DNA from: CAVRZY01 sp963725415
GTDB taxonomy: Bacteria > Acidobacteriota > Terriglobia > Bryobacterales > Bryobacteraceae
Assembly: GCA_963725415.1 (NCBI GenBank)
Contig: CAVRZY010000120.1
Span: 1-64,000, forward strand
Reading direction: 5' to 3'
DNA: 64,000 bases
The first letter of the stretch is position 1. The number at the start of each line of letters is the position of its first letter. This document shows, one piece after another, positions 17,934 to 27,581 of the stretch. Under the pieces are notes generated by a model that worked only from the letters and a program-made list of their open reading frames with translations, ran no database searches and was not told where the DNA came from. The position numbers and the translations under genes are program-made.

Positions 17934-20900
17934 ATGAAAAGAACAGGTTTCTACTGTGTTTTCTTGTGTTTGGCAATACTCTGGGTGCTCAGTGCGGTGC
18001 AACCCGGCTACGCTCAGACCCTTCACGGTTCCATCGTCGGCAACGTAAGGGATGCCAGTGAGGCTGTGATTGCCAGCGCCAAGGTGACGCTCACGAATGC
18101 GGAGACGAGGCAATCCCGCGAGGCCACCACCACGGATGTCGGGAGTTACGACTTCCCGACGGTCCCGCCCGGGACCTACGAAATAAGGGTCAGCAAAGAG
18201 GGATTCACCCCTTATTCGCGAAGCGGTGTCGTGCTGGCGGCTAACAACACGGTGCGCGTGGATGTCACCTTGAACGTCGGGGCCGTCACGGAGTCGGTGA
18301 CCGTTACCGGCGCCGCGGCCGTGCTCCAGACCGACCGGGCGGAAGTCCGGGCCGATGTGGGCAGCGACCAACTGGGCAATATGCCCATGTCGATTGGGCG
18401 GAACTACCAGACCCTGTTCGTCACACTGCCTGGTTTCGCCGGCGTCCAATCCAGCTATAACTCGACTCCCTCCAACCCGTCGAAGGCGCTGGTATTCAAC
18501 GTCAACGGCGCCAGTTTCAACATCAACAACACGAAAATCGACGGCGCCCAATCGATCAACGTGTGGCTGCCGCACGAGTCGGCATATGTGCCCACTCTGG
18601 AGGCCATTGACACGGTGAACGTGGTGTCCGGCAGTTTCGACGCGGAGACCGGTCTGGCCGGCGGCGCGGCGATTTACGTGCAAACCAAGACTGGCACCAA
18701 CGACTTGCACGGGGCGGCTTTCGAGAACCATACCAACCAGCATCTCGACGCCAAGCCTTTCTTCCTGCCGCTGGGGCAGTCGAAGCCCAAGTTTGTCTAC
18801 AACGACTTCGGCGGCGCTGTCGGCGGGCCGATCATCAAACAGAAGCTCTTTTTCTTCGGGAGCTACGAATCGACCAACAACCGCGAAAGCGCTTATTATT
18901 TTGCCACCGTGCCTACCGCCGCGATCAAGAGCGGGAACATGCAAGGCCAATCCATTCCGATTTATGATCCGCTCACCGGGGACCCGAGCGGGGCAAACCG
19001 GACGCCGTTCCCCAACCAGACCGTTCCGTCTGCGCGCATGGATCCGATTGCGGTCAAGCTGGCAAGCCAGACTCCGCTCCCCAACCTGCCTGGGAATCTG
19101 TTGTCCTCCAACTACTACGCCACCGGGAGCTACATCTTCGATCGCAGACGGCTCGACGCCAAGGCGAACTGGAACCCCGGCTCGAAGTTCACGATGTTCG
19201 GCCGCTTCGGCTTTCTGAACTACAACATGCTCAACCCGCCGATTTTCGGCGACCTCGGCGGAAGCCAGGTCTCCAGTTCGGGCGGGAACCCGGGCCATGG
19301 CTGGGGCAATACGTTCAGCGTGACCGTGGCGGGCACATACCTGATTAGCAGCAGGTTCATCCTGGACGCCTATGTGGGCTGGGCGCGTCTCGGCACCAAC
19401 ATCGAAACGCCGGGCCTGGATGAGCAACGGGGCTTGGCCTTAGGCATCCCGGGCACCAACGGTTCCGCGCATTATCAAGGCGGCATGCCGCGATTTGCTG
19501 TGTCGAGCTACGACGAGATCGGCACTCCCGGCGCCTATCTGCCCTACTACCGGAGCGACCCGGCAACCAATTACGTGGCCAACTTCAACTGGGCGAAGGG
19601 TACGCACGACATTCGCTTCGGGTTGGATTTTTCCCAACTGGCCATGAACCACATCCAGGCGGAGAGCGGCTACGGCGCCGGCATGGGCGGCTTCCTATTC
19701 GCCGGTGGCACCACTTCCACCGTCGGCGGTTCCTCCAACCAGTTCAACAGCTATGCCGCGTTTCTGCTGGGGCTGGCGAACCAGGCTGGAAAAAACACTA
19801 TCTATGCCCCAGGTGCAGGCGGCTGGCAGACCACGCGCGCGTGGCGGTACGGCTTATATCTCCGCGACCGGTGGAACCTCACGCCTTCCCTCACGCTGTC
19901 CTACGGGTTGCGTTGGGAGTATTTCCCCTTGCCCACGCGAAAGGATCAAGGCATCGGGCTGTATAATCCCGCGACGAACAATGTGGAGTTGTGCGGTTAC
20001 CAATTGGTCCCCTCGGGCTGCAACATCAAGATGAGCAAGAAAATGTTCGCCCCCCGGGTTGGCCTGGTCTACCGTGCATCCAGCACGTTTGTGATCCGCG
20101 CGGGCTATGGAATCACCAACGACCCCTACTCCCTGGATCGGCCATTCAAGTACAACTACCCGACCTTGCTGATCCAGACCTACGATCCCGTCAACTCCTA
20201 CCAGTGGGTCACTACGCTCCAGCAGGGGATTCCCGCGGTCCAGCTCCCGAGCTTCGGCAACGGAGTCATACCGCTGCCTGCCGCGTACACGACCACGACG
20301 ATAGATATGGCGGCGTACAACCGGGGCTACATCCAATCGTGGAATTTCACCTTGCAGAAAGAGCTTCGGTGGGGATTTGCAGCTCAGGCCGGCTACGTGG
20401 CGACGCGGTCAACCGATATGGACACCGGTGTAAACATCAATGCAGGTCAGGTCCTCGGCGCCGGCGTCAGCGGCCAGCCCCTATACCCCCTCTTTGGCCG
20501 GACGGCGACTACAACCGTGTATATGCCGGTGGGCACCAACCAGTACAACTCGCTCCAGGCCAGGTTCGAGCGCCACTTCTCGCAAGGCTTCCAGTTCGCG
20601 GCGAATTACACCTGGGCCAAGGCCGTTGGTGTAACGGCCAATAATGACAGCGGTCTCCGAGAGCATGCCTTTGCTTACTGGTCCCTGAATCGGGCCGTGC
20701 AGAACTACGACCGCACGCAGAACCTCCAGCTTCAGGGGATGTGGGAGTTGCCGTTCGGCAAGGGGAAGCCCTGGCTGTCCCAACGCGGCGTGGGTTCGGC
20801 GGTCCTGGGCGGCTGGCGGGTCAATTCCATTGCCGCCTTCATGACGGGCTTGCCGTTCAATGTAAGCGCCTCGAATCAGTTGAGCATGGCGGGATCCACC

Positions 20901-21293
20901 CAGCGGGCCGACCTGGTCAAGCCCACAGTGCAGATTCTGGGGGCCGTGGGGTCATATTTTGATCCCTTGGCTTTCAAGCCGGTCACCGGGCTGCGCTTTG
21001 GCAATCTCGGGTTCAACTCGTTGCGCGGGCCGGGCGTCGTGAACGTGGACCTTGCCGTGTCCCGCGAATTTCCGATCACAGAGCGGTTCAAACTCCAGTT
21101 CCGCTTCGAGTCCTTCAACTTCACCAACACGCCCCACTTTGCCCTTCCTGGCACGAACGTCTCGAACATGGTCCTGAACTCGGACGGGACGGTGAGGAAC
21201 CTGGCTGGTTTCACCCAGATCACTTCAACGCAGAATTTGGGGCGTGACTTCGACGAGCGGCGGATGCAGTTCGATCTGCGGTTCAGCTTCTGA
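17934..21293 (+). CDS. TonB-dependent receptor, Oar-like, with carboxypeptidase-regulatory domain
   Basis: This 1119-residue outer-membrane protein has a signal peptide (FLCLAILWVLSAVQPGYAQ), then a carboxypeptidase-regulatory-like beta sandwich (about residues 30-115: GSIVGNVRDAS, GSYDFPTVPPGTYEIRV), a plug (LQTDRAEVRADVGSDQLGN, VNGASFNINNTKIDG) and a long beta barrel ending in QFDLRFSF. The terminal aromatic residue is the normal barrel-assembly signal. These receptors import or surface-bind large substrates, often oligosaccharides, in Acidobacteriota. It follows the catabolic block on the same strand. The frame is intact over its whole length. Confidence 0.95.
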   Translation: MKRTGFYCVFLCLAILWVLSAVQPGYAQTLHGSIVGNVRDASEAVIASAKVTLTNAETRQSREATTTDVGSYDFPTVPPGTYEIRVSKEGFTPYSRSGVVLAANNTVRVDVTLNVGAVTESVTVTGAAAVLQTDRAEVRADVGSDQLGNMPMSIGRNYQTLFVTLPGFAGVQSSYNSTPSNPSKALVFNVNGASFNINNTKIDGAQSINVWLPHESAYVPTLEAIDTVNVVSGSFDAETGLAGGAAIYVQTKTGTNDLHGAAFENHTNQHLDAKPFFLPLGQSKPKFVYNDFGGAVGGPIIKQKLFFFGSYESTNNRESAYYFATVPTAAIKSGNMQGQSIPIYDPLTGDPSGANRTPFPNQTVPSARMDPIAVKLASQTPLPNLPGNLLSSNYYATGSYIFDRRRLDAKANWNPGSKFTMFGRFGFLNYNMLNPPIFGDLGGSQVSSSGGNPGHGWGNTFSVTVAGTYLISSRFILDAYVGWARLGTNIETPGLDEQRGLALGIPGTNGSAHYQGGMPRFAVSSYDEIGTPGAYLPYYRSDPATNYVANFNWAKGTHDIRFGLDFSQLAMNHIQAESGYGAGMGGFLFAGGTTSTVGGSSNQFNSYAAFLLGLANQAGKNTIYAPGAGGWQTTRAWRYGLYLRDRWNLTPSLTLSYGLRWEYFPLPTRKDQGIGLYNPATNNVELCGYQLVPSGCNIKMSKKMFAPRVGLVYRASSTFVIRAGYGITNDPYSLDRPFKYNYPTLLIQTYDPVNSYQWVTTLQQGIPAVQLPSFGNGVIPLPAAYTTTTIDMAAYNRGYIQSWNFTLQKELRWGFAAQAGYVATRSTDMDTGVNINAGQVLGAGVSGQPLYPLFGRTATTTVYMPVGTNQYNSLQARFERHFSQGFQFAANYTWAKAVGVTANNDSGLREHAFAYWSLNRAVQNYDRTQNLQLQGMWELPFGKGKPWLSQRGVGSAVLGGWRVNSIAAFMTGLPFNVSASNQLSMAGSTQRADLVKPTVQILGAVGSYFDPLAFKPVTGLRFGNLGFNSLRGPGVVNVDLAVSREFPITERFKLQFRFESFNFTNTPHFALPGTNVSNMVLNSDGTVRNLAGFTQITSTQNLGRDFDERRMQFDLRFSF

Positions 21294-21339
21294 GAGCCGC
21301 GGCTAAGGTACCCGACGCCGGTTCGAGCTCCGGCAATGA

Positions 21340-21873
21340 CTACAAGGTTCTAGATCTGCTCGAAACGCCGTACGGACAATACCGGATACCTCCGTTGACG
21401 GCCCCGTCCACGCGGGTGGTGTTGTTGTTCCGGTTGGCGCCGTTCACGTTGGTCGTGAGAGCGCGCGCCGGGGCGCTCATGTAAGTGTTCTGGAAATCCG
21501 CGGGCGTGGCGCCGGGCACCAGGTTCAAGAGGCTCTGGTAGTTCCGAAAGTCCGGAAGGGGCAGATTGGTAATTGCCGAGGTCCCGATTTCGGCACGGGT
21601 CTCGGACTTGTCGGTTTCGAGCGCCAGAACCTGGGCCGAAACGGTCACTTGCTCGGTGATCGCGCCGACCTCCAATCGGACGTCCACGCGTGTGACGGTG
21701 TTGACGGTAACCTCGACGCCGGTGCGGGTGAGCGTCCGGAAGCCAGCCGCGCTGAACTTCAGGGAGTAGACCCCGGGCGGCACGTTGAGGATCGAGTAGC
21801 GGCCCTGCTGGTCCGCTTCCACTTCGCACTTGACGCCGGTGTCGGCACTCGTCAGGGGGAGCGTGGCGGCTCA
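21340..21873 (-). pseudogene. TonB receptor fragment (regulatory domain and start of plug)
   Basis: The minus strand encodes GRYSILNVPPGVYSLKFSAAGF, TRVDVRLEVGAITEQVTV, LETDKSETRAEIG and TNVNGANRNNNTTRVDGA, i.e. the end of a carboxypeptidase-regulatory domain plus the plug start of a second Oar-like receptor. Homology stops near 21396, where the sequence becomes out-of-family and ends at 21340. At the other end it abuts the stop codon of a GH97 fragment at 21874. It lacks signal peptide, most of the plug and the whole barrel, so it cannot make a receptor. Confidence 0.8.
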
Positions 21874-22648
21874 TCACTTCACGAATCGCCCGACGAAACC
21901 GCCGCCGGAACGCAGGTCGATGTAGAGGGCGTCGTTCTGGCGAAGAGTCTGGTGTTCGATCTTGACGGCGGCTGGTTCTGCGCAGTCCCGGATCAGCATG
22001 GACGTATATGTTCTGGGGCCGAGGAAGGAGAGATCGAGGCGAATGGTTTTGGCATAGGGCCCGTTGGTCACGGCCACAAACCACGTATCTCCCTTGCGCC
22101 GGGCAAAGGCCGCCACCTCGCCGATGTCGGAGGCCGGCAGGACAACCGTTTCATCCCAGACGCTGGGGATGCTCTTCACCATGTCCACGGTCGGGTTGGC
22201 CAGGATGTTGGCGGGATGCGCGGCATAGGCCAGCAGCGGGGCCTGGAGGATGACGGCGCTGGCCACCTGGTGTGCCCAGGTGGTGTCGGCCAGGCGCCGG
22301 CTGAAGTGGGTGGGCGTGTAATCGGCCAGGCCGGCCAGCATGCGGGTGAAGGGCAGCGTGACTTCGTGCTGGGCGTAGGGACCGCGCATCTCCATGCCGC
22401 GAATTCCTTCGACGCCCAGCTCGTTGGGCCAGGTGCGCTCCAGGCCGGTGGGCTTGTTGGCCCCGTGGAAATCGACGATCAGCTTATGTTCCGCGGCCAG
22501 CCTGAGGATGGTCTCATAGAGCTGGATGACTTCTTTGTGCTCGTGGTCGAAGAAGTCGATCTTGACCCCCGCGACACCGGTGCGGCGGCACATTTCGAAC
22601 AGTTCCCGGATGCGCTGCTCGTCGGCTGGCGCGCTGCGGCTTCTCCAG
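21874..22648 (-). pseudogene. Truncated duplicate of the GH97 gene (3' third)
   Basis: This segment repeats the last ~775 bases of the GH97 gene at 23549-25421, in the same orientation and with few differences. It encodes KIDFFDHEHKE, LIVDFHGANKPTG, GVEGIRGMEMRGPY and the C-terminal GGGFVGRFVK, and its frame is intact through EVTLPFTRMLAGL, where the longer copy is frameshifted. Homology ends at about 22647 (matching 24324). Upstream sequence is unrelated and encodes a strand-like FVLLPYVSLNLQV of unknown origin. It lacks the start and the N-terminal domain. Confidence 0.87.
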
Positions 22649-22859
22649 CCGGCCCCGAGACGGTCCGGAAACTTGTAGGTTGAGCGACACGTACGGGAGC
22701 AGCACGAAGCCGATTTGAGATGCGGCTTGGACCGGGCGCCGCTGCCGGATGCCCTGGCTCGGAAGTAGCCGAATGCCGACCGCGGTGCCGGTTTATACAG
22801 GTCAGCCTAAACAGCAGCCAGGCCGACCGAGCCGAAGGAGAACCGCAGTACAATGAGTA

Positions 22860-23111
22860 TTGGTCAATTGGCCTCGATTCACCCCGTCGAACTTCGAGTA
22901 CGATTTCGGCCGCGACAAGCTTTCTGCGCATCGAGTCACTTTCAACGAGGCTGTCGAGTGCTTCTTTTCGGACTTTGAGATTCGACGAAACAAGAGATTC
23001 CGTGACCGCTACCAGTTGACCGGCAGAACCCTCGGCGGAAGGAGACTCAAGATCATTTTTCAACTCAACCCGGACAACGTGGTCCGCATCATCACAGGTT
23101 GGCCTTTATGA
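22860..23111 (+). CDS. BrnT-like toxin (RelE-fold)
   Basis: This 83-residue protein matches the BrnT pattern: FEYDFGRDKLSAHRVTFNEA near the start, then RFRDRYQLTGRT, RRLKIIFQL and a final VRIITGW strand. BrnT toxins are ribonucleases that halt translation and are bound by BrnA. Length and motif order fit the family. The TTG start at 22860 has no close ribosome site. An ATG at 22853 with GAAGGAG upstream is in another frame, so a small N-terminal indel is possible. The gene overlaps the next one by ATGA and lies between the two GH97 copies. Confidence 0.62.
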   Translation: MVNWPRFTPSNFEYDFGRDKLSAHRVTFNEAVECFFSDFEIRRNKRFRDRYQLTGRTLGGRRLKIIFQLNPDNVVRIITGWPL

Positions 23112-23395
23112 GCACACGGAAGAAAAGTAAGACCACGACACTCAATCAAGAAGCAATCGATCGACTCGTGATTGCCCAGTCGGATGACGAGTCGGCCTGG
23201 GAGGCCCCCATCCGGGTCAAGAAGTCCAAATCGGCCTCCATGTCGATTCCGGGCGATCTGGCGGCGCGCGCAGAGTTCCTGGCCAGGCTGCACCGTGAGG
23301 CCGGCGTGGACAAGTGGGCCGAGCGGGTTCTCCGTGAGAGAGTCGAACTCGAGGAACTCGCTTTTGCCAAGGCAAAGAAAGAGCTGGCTCGCTGA
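23108..23395 (+). CDS. BrnA-like antitoxin
   Basis: This 95-residue basic/acidic protein starts at ATG 23108, overlapping the toxin stop by ATGA. The N-terminal part is charged (STRKKSKTTTLNQEAIDRL). The C-terminal part, SASMSIPGDLAARAEFLARLHREAG, looks like a short ribbon-helix-helix/CopG-type segment followed by a helix. In brn loci the antitoxin follows the toxin gene and represses the shared promoter. The family assignment rests mainly on position, size and this C-terminal pattern, so other antitoxin families are possible. Confidence 0.55.
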   Translation: MSTRKKSKTTTLNQEAIDRLVIAQSDDESAWEAPIRVKKSKSASMSIPGDLAARAEFLARLHREAGVDKWAERVLRERVELEELAFAKAKKELAR

Positions 23396-23548
23396 AGAAT
23401 CGTCTGACGAGGCGGTGCAGGCGACCCGCAGGAAGCACGGGTGCCTGAGCGCCTGAGCCGTTAGCTCCTGGGGGGATCGCCCGGCACGGCTGCTCCCCAC
23501 AACCATCTGCCCTGTGGCCGTCTCGCACCGCAAGAGAGAGCAGGGCCT

Positions 23549-25421
23549 CTACTTCATAAACCGCCCGACAAAACCGCCGCCGGAACGCAGGTCGATGTAG
23601 AGGGCGTCGTTCTGGCGAAGAGTCTGGTGTTCGATCTTGACAGCGGCTGGTTCTGCGCAGTCCCGGATCAGCATGGACGTGTATGTTCCGGGGCCGAGGA
23701 AGGAGAGATCGATGCGAACGGTTTTGGCATCGGGCCCGTTGGTGACGGCCAGAAACCACGTATCTCCCTTGCGCCGGGCAAAGGCCGCCACCTCGCCGAT
23801 GTCGGAGGCCGGCAGGACGACCGTTTCATCCCAGACGCTGGGGATGCTCTTCACCATGTCCACGGTCGGGTTGGCCAGGATGTTGGCGGGGTGCGCGGCA
23901 TAGACCAGCAGCGGGGCCTGGAGGATGACGGCGTTGGCCACCTGGTGCGCCCAGGTGGTGTCGGCCAGGCGCCGGCTGAAGTGGGTGGGCGTGTAATCGG
24001 CCAGCCCGGCCAGCATGCGGGTGAACGGGCAGCGTGACTTCGTGCTGGGCGTAGGGACCGCGCATCTCCATGCCGCGAATTCCTTCCACGCCCAGCTCGT
24101 TGGGCCAGGTGCGCTCCAGGCCGGTGGGCTTGTTGGCGCCGTGGAAATCGACGATCAGCTTGTGTTCCGCGGCCAGCCTGAGGATGGTCTCGTAGAGCTC
24201 GATGACTTCTTTGTGCTCGTGGTCGAAGAAGTCGATCTTCGACCCCGCGACACCGGTGCGGCGGCACATTTCGAACAGTTCCCGGATGCGCTGCTCGTCC
24301 CCCAGCGCGCTGCGGCTTCTCCAGATGATGATCTTGACGCCGCGCTCGCGCGAGTAATCGACCAGTTCCTTCAACTGGCTCTCGGGCCATTTGGCCCAGA
24401 AGCCTTCCAGCAGGTTGTATTCGAAGCCCAGCTCGCCGGCCAGCTTCGAGAACTCCTTCATGCCCTCCAGGGTGTTGTTGCCTCCGTCGAGGTAACTCCA
24501 CAAGGAGCGGCCGGGCTTGATCCAGTCGGTCTTGAGACCGTTGGGAAAGAACTTCGGATCCGGCGGCGGGGCGACGTTATGCACGATGTCGCAGTTCACC
24601 AGGGCATTCAGGTCGGCCCCAATCATGACGATCCTCCAGGGCGTGGTGATCGTGCCGGTGATAGGCGCCGGGCGGGTCAAGCGTTCGACGTCCTGCGCGT
24701 AGCGGAGCCGGAAAGGGTAGGAGGCAGGGATGGCATGGCCCAGCCGCGCGTGGAAGCCGCCCGCGCCGTCGGCCTGGAGGCCCATGCCGCTGTAGCGCGC
24801 CAGCGCTCCCTCGGTAATCGACCCGTATCCGGCGTCAGCGGGCAGCCGGAAAGTGAGCGGAGGGGCCACCCAGGCCCCGGGCGCGAAAGCCCGCAGGGAT
24901 TTCCTTGCATGGACCCCTTCGTAGTGGTCCTCCAGGTCGTGTGCCCAGAGCGTGCTTCCGGCGGGTAGGCGGAACAGCGTGGCCTCGTCCGGTACGCGGG
25001 CGCCTTCGCCCGGCGCCACGTGGCGGAACGCGACGCCGTCGTTGTAGGCGCGGATCTCCAGCGTGTACGCGGTGCGGGATTTCAGATGGGTCACGGCAAT
25101 CCTCACGCCGTTGCAGTTGTCCACGGCGGTGGAGTGCACGCCGTACCAGGGGTAGGTCTCTTTCACCTGGTACCGGTCAAGCTTGCCGATTTCGACGCCC
25201 TCGGCCAGGTTGACGCCATCCACCGTGATTCCGATGGAGGAAGCCTCGATGACGGGCTTCTCTCTGAACGTGACGGAGTATTCGAGGCGGCCTTGGCTGG
25301 TCAATGAGAGCCGAAACTGCACACGGCCGTCCGGGCTGGCTACGGTGACCCCATCCGCTGCCACCAGGGGAGCGGACAGGCAGAGGGCGGCGAGCAAAGC
25401 AGAGACAATTGGAAGGCGCAT
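23549..25421 (-). CDS. Exported GH97 glycosidase, one frameshift
   Basis: This is a glycoside hydrolase family 97 (alpha-glucosidase/alpha-galactosidase type) of about 624 residues. ATG 25421 has GGAG 6 bases upstream and starts a signal peptide (IVSALLAALCLSAPLVAA). The N-terminal beta-sandwich holds VTVASPDGRVQFRLSL and YPWYGVHSTAVDN. The barrel has LLEGFWAKW, KIIIWRSRS, KIDFFDHEHKE with the likely nucleophile-region Asp, and GVEGIRGMEMRG. At about 24028 the run GTGAACGGGCAGCG has one more base than the duplicate's GTGAAGGGCAGCG, shifting the frame after EVTLP; the correct frame resumes as MLAGLADYTPTH and ends at 23549. Confidence 0.85.
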
Positions 25422-25443
25422 TGTGTTCTCCACGAAAGAATTG

Positions 25444-25550
25444 CCAATTGACGATTTTCTCATTGACGATTGACAGAGGCACGCCCGCGCGCTACAACGC
25501 AATCGTCAATGACGCAATCGTCAATGATTCAATCTTCAATGAATCAATTC
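25444..25550. repeat. ATTGACGATT inverted/tandem repeat
   Basis: CCAATTGACGATT and CTCATTGACGATTGA at 25444-25473 face AATCGTCAAT units near 25501 and 25516, with a degenerate third near 25531. The same arrangement (CCAATTGACGATT, CTCATTGACG, then CGCAATCGTCAAT) recurs at 40099-40170, so this is a dispersed element with inverted ends. Confidence 0.7.
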
Positions 25551-25552
25551 TT

Positions 25553-25800
25553 CTAGAACCGGAACCGCAGCGAGACCTGCATGATCCTCGGCGTCCGGGC
25601 AGAGGTGGCTTGGCCGAAGAGGCCGTTGATCTGGTTTCCGGTCGCCTCGAACATAGCGTGACGTCCCAGTTGTTCCGCCCCGGCCCGCGGAAGACGTCCT
25701 TGGGAGCGTTGCCGAAATCGCCCTTGGCGGGCCGTGCGAACACGGAGGTGTTGAACCAACGCAGCATGGTGCGCTCTGCGTGCGGAAGCGGGGCCTTGCC
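25553..25800 (-). pseudogene. TonB receptor C-terminal fragment with internal deletion
   Basis: One frame encodes ERTMLRWFNTSVFARP, then GDFGNAPKDVFRGPGRNNWD, the typical late-barrel motif of Oar-like receptors. A second frame encodes ATGNQINGLFGQATSARTP and the terminal RIMQVSLRFRF. The roughly 35 residues that normally join these two parts are absent and the frame changes. It lies against a kinase fragment on its 5' side. It is a relic and cannot form a barrel. Confidence 0.75.
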
Positions 25801-25802
25801 GG

Positions 25803-26230
25803 TCACCACCACTCGCTGGCCGTCTCCGCCCCCAGTCTCTCGCCGCCCTGGGGTGGAGTGAGCCCGGCAACCTTGCTCAGGCCGAAGTCCAGGATCTTGA
25901 CCTTGCCGGGGTGCCCGCTTGCGGGCCCGGTCACCATGATGTTCGCCGGCTTGAGGTCGCGGTGGACGAGGCCCGCCTGGTGGGCCGCCGCCAATCCGTC
26001 GGCGATCTGGACCGCCAGTTCCAGCAGCATGCCAGTAGGAGCCGGCCCCTGATCGAGAACCGCTCGCAACGAGTCGCCCTCCACCAACTCGGTGACCATG
26101 TAGGACATCCCCTCGCGACGTCGCGATTCAGCCGCGGGTCGCGGGCGCGATAAACCTCCCCCATGCCGCCCGCGCCGAGGGGCGCGAGAATCTCGTAAGG
26201 GCCGAGGCGCGTCCCACTCGCGAGGGGCAT
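25803..26230 (-). pseudogene. Ser/Thr protein kinase fragment with N-lobe deletion
   Basis: From ATG 26230 the frame encodes SGTRLGPYEILAPLGAGGMGEVYRARDPRLNRDVA, the start of a PknB-type kinase. The sequence then jumps frame into YMVTELVEGDSLRAVL, HRDLKPANIMVTG and ILDFGLSKVAG. The segment holding the ATP-binding VAIK lysine and helix C is missing, and nothing remains after the magnesium motif. Both a deletion and a frame change are present. The 3' side joins a TonB receptor fragment. Confidence 0.78.
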
Positions 26231-26305
26231 AATCCCGCAGCATACTCCATTCGCAGCTTCTCTAGCGTCAGGCCGGCGCATCGACAAAACTGGATCGGCG
26301 TCAAT

Positions 26306-27433
26306 TCAGGCAGGCTGTCGTTGGCATCCGCGAATCACAGAGGCAATCTCGTGGGTGGTTTCTTCATCCGCCATCAGGACGCGGTGGGAGAGCCAGAAGG
26401 CGTCCTGGATGCAGGCTTCCGAGACGGGGCAGGGAGTGACGCGGCAGCCCCCGCCTTGGTAGAGCGGGTTGGCGTAGAGGGGGTGGGGATAGAAGGGGGT
26501 GCAGGGGATGCCTTGAGCCGTAAGGGTCTGGTGAAACTCATCGCGCGTGATCCCGAATTTCTGCTCGTCGATTCGCCCCAGCAGCAGGTAATAGGAATGG
26601 ACGTTGGCCTGGGGCGGGATGTCCTGGAAGCGGATACCAGGCACGTCGATGAGGTCGGAGCGCAGCAGGCGAGCGTTGTGGTTGCGGAGGGCGATCTGAT
26701 CGGGGAGGCGTTCGAGTTGGGCCAGCAGCACGGCGGCCTGAAGCCCGCTGAGGCGGTAGTTGGCGCCCAGGGTGAAGTGCTGGAACCAGCCCTGGCCGGG
26801 GCGGCGGCCCTGGTCGGCGATCGAGCGGGCGCGCTCGGCCAGAGCGGCGTCGTTGGTGGTGATCATGCCGCCCTCCCCGGAGGTCATGACCTTGGAGTTT
26901 TGGAAGCTGAAGGTGCCGGCGAGGCCGATGCTCCCGGCGCGGCGGCCCTTCCACTGGGAGCCGTGGGCGTGGGCGGCGTCCTCGATCAGGATGAGGTTGT
27001 CTTCCGCGGCCAGCCGCGTGAAGCGGTCCATGTCCGCCAGTTGGCCGCCGAAATGGACCACGAGGACGGCTTTGGTCTTGAGCGTGATGGCGGAGGCGGC
27101 GCGGTCCGGATCCATGTTGAAGGTGTAGGGCTCGATATCGACGAAGACGGGCGTGGCGCCGACGCGCGAGACCGCAGTGGCCGTCGAGATGAAGGAGATG
27201 GCGGGGACAATCACTTCGTCGCCGGGGCCGATTCCGGCGGCTTCCAGCACGGTCTCTATGGCGACGGTGCCGTTGGCGACGCTCACGCCGTGCGCGCAGT
27301 GCTGGAAGGCGGCGAAGGAGCCCTCCAGGCGGTCGATGAATTCGTGCGAGCCGCCCCACTGCCGGCTCTCCAGCACCTGGCGCAGCAGCTCGAGTTCGCG
27401 CTCCGAGTGCACCGGCCAGTTGGGGATGTGCAT
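26306..27433 (-). CDS. DegT/DnrJ/EryC1/StrS-family aminotransferase
   Basis: This 375-residue PLP enzyme transfers an amino group to a keto or aldehyde sugar. It starts at ATG 27433 with HIPNWPVHSERELELL. Motifs are GVSVANGTVAIETVL, GDEVIVPAISFISTATAV, PVFVDIEPYTFNMDP, LILIEDAAHAHGS and the PLP-lysine region FQNSKVMTSGEGG. NYRLSGLQAAVLLAQLERL follows, with a C-terminal PCTPFYPHPLY. Length and order are normal. No nucleotide-sugar biosynthesis genes adjoin it, so the substrate is open. It is the only intact gene between the kinase and peptidase relics. Confidence 0.93.
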   Translation of the reverse strand: MHIPNWPVHSERELELLRQVLESRQWGGSHEFIDRLEGSFAAFQHCAHGVSVANGTVAIETVLEAAGIGPGDEVIVPAISFISTATAVSRVGATPVFVDIEPYTFNMDPDRAASAITLKTKAVLVVHFGGQLADMDRFTRLAAEDNLILIEDAAHAHGSQWKGRRAGSIGLAGTFSFQNSKVMTSGEGGMITTNDAALAERARSIADQGRRPGQGWFQHFTLGANYRLSGLQAAVLLAQLERLPDQIALRNHNARLLRSDLIDVPGIRFQDIPPQANVHSYYLLLGRIDEQKFGITRDEFHQTLTAQGIPCTPFYPHPLYANPLYQGGGCRVTPCPVSEACIQDAFWLSHRVLMADEETTHEIASVIRGCQRQPA

Positions 27434-27581
27434 CACAGACCAGTGTACGCTTTCGCCCCGCGACCAGGCAGCCTCCGTCCACCGATGCCGCTGATGTTGC
27501 CCAAGCTGGTGGGCGTCACCAGGCTGGCGCCGGGAGTGCCGGTGAAGACCGGGCCGGCCCATGTCCCAGCCGCCAACCAGC

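Noticed and set aside
21322..21345. tRNA T-arm-like sequence GCCGG-TTCGAGCT-CCGGC
   Set aside because: The loop has 8 bases rather than 7 and there is no anticodon arm or acceptor stem around it; it is a simple hairpin.
27440..27581. A possible TonB-type fragment (FTGTPGASLVTPTSLG-like) between the aminotransferase and the nucleotidyltransferase relic
   Set aside because: The minus-strand reading is suggestive of a barrel strand but too short to assign.
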